Source: Cupriavidus lacunae
GTDB lineage: Bacteria; Pseudomonadota; Gammaproteobacteria; Burkholderiales; Burkholderiaceae
Assembly: GCF_003353055.1 (NCBI RefSeq)
Contig: NZ_QKWJ01000042.1
Coordinates: forward strand, 1-60,471
Length of the DNA: 60,471 bases
Direction of reading: 5' to 3'
Shown here: positions 58,221 to 60,471 of the stretch, piece by piece
How positions within the stretch are numbered: the first letter of the stretch is position 1
Layout: each line of letters opens with the position of its first letter
Made by a program: the position numbers and the translations under genes
The notes under the pieces: model-generated
What the model saw: only the letters and a program-made list of their open reading frames with translations
Told to the model about the DNA's origin: nothing
The model's database searches: none

Positions 58221-59174
58221 TCAGGCAACGTGGGCGGGAACCCAGACGGCACCGGCCCAGTGTCCCGGTACCAGCACCGCCGCCCTGACCGGGCGGGCGA
58301 CGTAGACCGCGCGGGGTGCGACATAGACCGTGCGCGGCACCGGCGCGGCCCGCACCACCACGGCCGGCAGCGGCGCGGCGGCGACCACGACCTTGGCCGG
58401 CGGCGGAACGTAGACGGTGGCCGGCGGCGCGGGCGGGACGTAGATCGCCGCAGGCGGCGGGGGCGGCAGCGTCACCACCACCGGCGGCGTGCTGACTGCC
58501 ACCGTCGCGCCGACTGCCGTCACGCTGCCACCGGTCGCCACCGTGGTGCCGTGGACCACGGTGGCACCGCCACCAGTGGTGACTACGCCAGGGGCGACCT
58601 GGGTCGCGCTGCCCGCATGGGTGACGGTACCGCCCTGCGTACCGGTCACCGTGCCGGAGCGGTAGCAGGTCGCACCCGCGCAGCTCGTCGACGCCGCATG
58701 GCCCACCGTATTGCCATTTGCGCCAGTAATGGTGCCTGAGGACGAATACTGGCCGGCGCCTTCACGCGTCACGCTGCCCGCCGTGGTGGCGCTCTGGCCG
58801 TTGGGGCCGGTCAGGTCGCCGGTATGCGAGCAGGTACCCCCGGCGCAGTTGGTGCTGCCATCGTGCTGTACGGAGCGGCCATTCGGTCCGGTGGCAGTGC
58901 CGGCGTTCGAGAACTGCCCTGGCGCATTGCGCGTCACGGTGCCGGTGTTGGTCGCCAGGCCGCCATATGGGCCCACCACGCCGCCGGCGTGCGAGCAACT
59001 GCCGCCTCCGCAGGCACCGGCGTGCGCACTGTTGTAGACGCCACGCGGCGTATAGGCCGTGCCGTGGCCGCCCCAGGCGGCAAAGGCCGGGGTGCTGACC
59101 AGGATCACCAGCGTGCCGGCGGCGAAGCCGAGCAGGCGTGGCAGGCGGGAGGTTTGTCCAAGGCGGTATGTCAT
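58221..59174 (-). CDS. Secreted repetitive glycine/threonine-rich protein
   Basis: A 317-residue exported protein. The start at 59174 has AAGGA 7 bases upstream and gives a signal peptide (GFAAGTLVILVSTPAFA). Then come two complete repeats and one decayed repeat of about 54 residues, each opening with a C-x3-C-x-H/R pair (CGGGSCSHAG, CAGGTCSHTG, CAGATCYRSG) and carrying TGPNG and VTRxxxGQ-S/Y motifs. The last 110 residues are low-complexity proline-valine-alanine (YVPPAPPATVYVPPP) ending GHWAGAVWVPAHVA. It looks like a surface or envelope protein. No family named. Confidence 0.75.
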   Translation of the reverse strand: MTYRLGQTSRLPRLLGFAAGTLVILVSTPAFAAWGGHGTAYTPRGVYNSAHAGACGGGSCSHAGGVVGPYGGLATNTGTVTRNAPGQFSNAGTATGPNGRSVQHDGSTNCAGGTCSHTGDLTGPNGQSATTAGSVTREGAGQYSSSGTITGANGNTVGHAASTSCAGATCYRSGTVTGTQGGTVTHAGSATQVAPGVVTTGGGATVVHGTTVATGGSVTAVGATVAVSTPPVVVTLPPPPPAAIYVPPAPPATVYVPPPAKVVVAAAPLPAVVVRAAPVPRTVYVAPRAVYVARPVRAAVLVPGHWAGAVWVPAHVA

Positions 59175-59427
59175 CGCAGATCCTTCAGGTTCGGTTCGGG
59201 CCACGCACTGCGGCGCGGCGACGGGACGAACTATAGGCAAGGCGCCTGCGTTTTTCGCGCTCGGAAAAATGTCGCCGTGTTACATGGCACCACGCCGACA
59301 GCCATGACATCCGGCGACATATTTCTCGCATGGCGATCGCCGCGGCCGCCCACTACATTTGCCTCACCGACGCAGCGACGGACCGTTCCGCAAGGCAGGC
59401 GTCTCAACTCACCGCACTGGATGGATC

Positions 59428-60330
59428 ATGCACAACCTTGGAAGATTCACGCTCTACATCACGGCCTTCGTCGTGACGGTCTCACTGGTCGAGGCATTCG
59501 TGCTGGCGCACAAGGCCCGCCAGCAAGGCAAGGCCTACCCCTGGCATGAAATCGGGATGTCGCTGGCGGACCTCGTCGGACGCAAGCTGTTCGCGCTGCT
59601 GCCGCTGTCGCTGGCCACGCCGGTGTTCTCGTTTGCCTGGCAGCACCGCATCTTCACGGTGGAGATCAACAGTGCGCTGGCCGTGCTGCTGCTCTTCGTG
59701 GGGCAGGAGTTCTGCTACTACTGGTACCACCGCGCGTCGCATCGCATCCGCTTCTTCTGGGCCACGCATGCTGTGCACCACTCACCCAATGAACTGACGC
59801 TGGGGACGGCGTATCGCCTGGGCTGGACCGGCAAGATCACCGGCACGGCGATCTTCTTCGCACCGCTGGTCTGGCTCGGGGTTCGTCCTGAAGTGGTGCT
59901 GGCCGCGCTGAGCCTGAACCTGCTGTATCAGTTCTGGCTGCACACCACATGGATTCCGAAGCTGGGATGGTTCGAATATGTGTTCAACACGCCGTCGGCG
60001 CATCGGGTGCACCATGCTTCGAACGTGGACTACCTGGATGCCAACTATGGCGGGGTGCTGATCATCTTTGATCGGCTGTTCGGGACTTATATTGAGGAAC
60101 GCGCTGACGAGCCGTGCCGCTATGGGCTGGTCAAGCCGACGACTACGCATAACCCGCTGGTCAATCAGTTTGAGCACTGGGTCGGTCTGCTGCGCGACGT
60201 GGCAAACGCTGGCAGCGTTGCTAATGCGATCGGTTACCTGATCATGCCGCCGGGCTGGGCGCCGGATGGGGGCGGTGAGACTACGGAGAGTCTGCGGCGG
60301 CAGGCGCGGGGGGAGCGGGTGGGGGTGTAG
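59428..60330 (+). CDS. Fatty acid hydroxylase/sterol desaturase superfamily protein
   Basis: A 300-residue inner-membrane di-iron enzyme with four or more hydrophobic segments (ITAFVVTVSLVEAFV near 11-25, ALAVLLLFVGQEF near 83-95). The histidine clusters binding the two irons are H101-x3-H105 (YHRASH), H114-x2-HH (HAVHHS) and H192-x2-HH (HRVHHAS), all intact. Bacterial members hydroxylate fatty acids, carotenoids or hopanoid-like lipids; the substrate is unknown. The start at 59428 is the first with a hydrophobic head. Divergent from the repetitive secreted protein. Confidence 0.92.
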   Translation: MHNLGRFTLYITAFVVTVSLVEAFVLAHKARQQGKAYPWHEIGMSLADLVGRKLFALLPLSLATPVFSFAWQHRIFTVEINSALAVLLLFVGQEFCYYWYHRASHRIRFFWATHAVHHSPNELTLGTAYRLGWTGKITGTAIFFAPLVWLGVRPEVVLAALSLNLLYQFWLHTTWIPKLGWFEYVFNTPSAHRVHHASNVDYLDANYGGVLIIFDRLFGTYIEERADEPCRYGLVKPTTTHNPLVNQFEHWVGLLRDVANAGSVANAIGYLIMPPGWAPDGGGETTESLRRQARGERVGV

Positions 60331-60375
60331 TGGCGCGGTCGGGTTCCATGTTGTCGTAGGTTTAACCGCCTGGTT

Positions 60376-60445
60376 CCGCCCTGCTGGGCGGGTCACTTTT
60401 TGTCCGAGCGACAAAAAGTAACCAAAAAACGCGTCGCCTCTGGCG
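60376..60445. repeat. Dispersed inverted-repeat element (ACTTTTTGTC family)
   Basis: CCGCCC-TGCT-GGGCGG (60376-60391) is followed by ACTTTTTGTC-CGAGC-GACAAAAAGT (60395-60419), perfect 10-base arms, then AACCAAAAAACGCGTCGCC. Elements with this AGTAACCAAA tail are widespread between genes in Burkholderiaceae, from general knowledge. It lies 45 bases after the hydroxylase stop and may end its transcript. It runs towards the window edge. Confidence 0.7.
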
Positions 60446-60471
60446 GCTGGCCATCAATTTGGTGGTGGGGG

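Noticed and set aside
1..60471. CRISPR array, tRNA or rRNA genes, prophage
   Set aside because: No regularly spaced direct repeats, cloverleaf-like genes with TTC-arm sequence, rRNA sequence or phage structural genes were seen. Short tRNAs could be missed by eye.

Overview
The window looks like a stretch of chromosome from a Cupriavidus-type member of the Burkholderiaceae. The evidence is very high GC with strong third-position G/C bias (hence many long false antisense frames), Bug-type (TTT) binding proteins, a short H-NS homologue ending in the family's C-terminal AT-hook-like motif, an NnrS/NarK1/NarK2/narGHJI nitrate block, and dispersed G-rich hairpin repeats of the kind common in this group. 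The genus assignment is inference from gene style. No rRNA, tRNA or CRISPR array was seen.

Layout. 1-1100: unassigned coding remnant and a methyltransferase. 1120-10280: organosulfur region: an ABC-ATPase remnant and a TauD-type dioxygenase on the minus strand, then a plus-strand operon of Tat-secreted binding protein, two SsuC-type permeases, ATPase, second TauD-type dioxygenase, FMN-dependent monooxygenase and MetY. It reads as uptake, oxidative C-S cleavage, then sulfide incorporation. 10390-12590: YbhN-type membrane protein and a MetQ-type binding protein. 12840-17250: E1alpha, E1beta and E2 of a 2-oxoacid dehydrogenase, with a TnpB-only IS200/IS605-type element inserted between E1beta and E2. 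17450-22010: RHH protein, SulP transporter, UspA, 1-Cys peroxiredoxin, CheV.

22250-29500: the most unusual module: GntR/UTRA regulator, AprA-like flavoprotein, AprB-like two-cluster ferredoxin, a binding protein fused in frame to the back half of an ABC ATPase (a deletion scar that removed the permease and the front of the ATPase), a HEAT-repeat protein and a DUF971 protein. Convergent to these lie a MoaD/ThiS-like sulfur carrier and an Asp-box propeller protein. Several genes overlap by ATGA, so they are translationally coupled. The module looks like an unassigned redox/sulfur system.

29690-38515: small ORFs, a GNAT-like protein, an NCS2 purine permease, VOC protein, H-NS, lipoprotein, AraC and LysR regulators and an MFS exporter. 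38618-49875: NnrS, divergent from narK1-narK2-narG-narH-narJ-narI (respiratory nitrate reduction). 50010-54756: DUF2889 protein, then LysR divergent from a Bug binding protein and a LeuCD-type hydro-lyase pair (probable dicarboxylate uptake and isomerisation). 54810-60330: DUF4410 lipoprotein, OmpR/EnvZ-type two-component pair, EF-hand protein, a repetitive secreted protein and a fatty-acid-hydroxylase/sterol-desaturase family protein. The window ends in a dispersed inverted-repeat element.

Non-coding structure is prominent: four copies of a CCCCTCTCCC hairpin family, a 160-bp inverted repeat, and two copies of a bipartite element pairing a TATCCACAG palindrome with a GCCC/GGCAAC box about 70 bp away.
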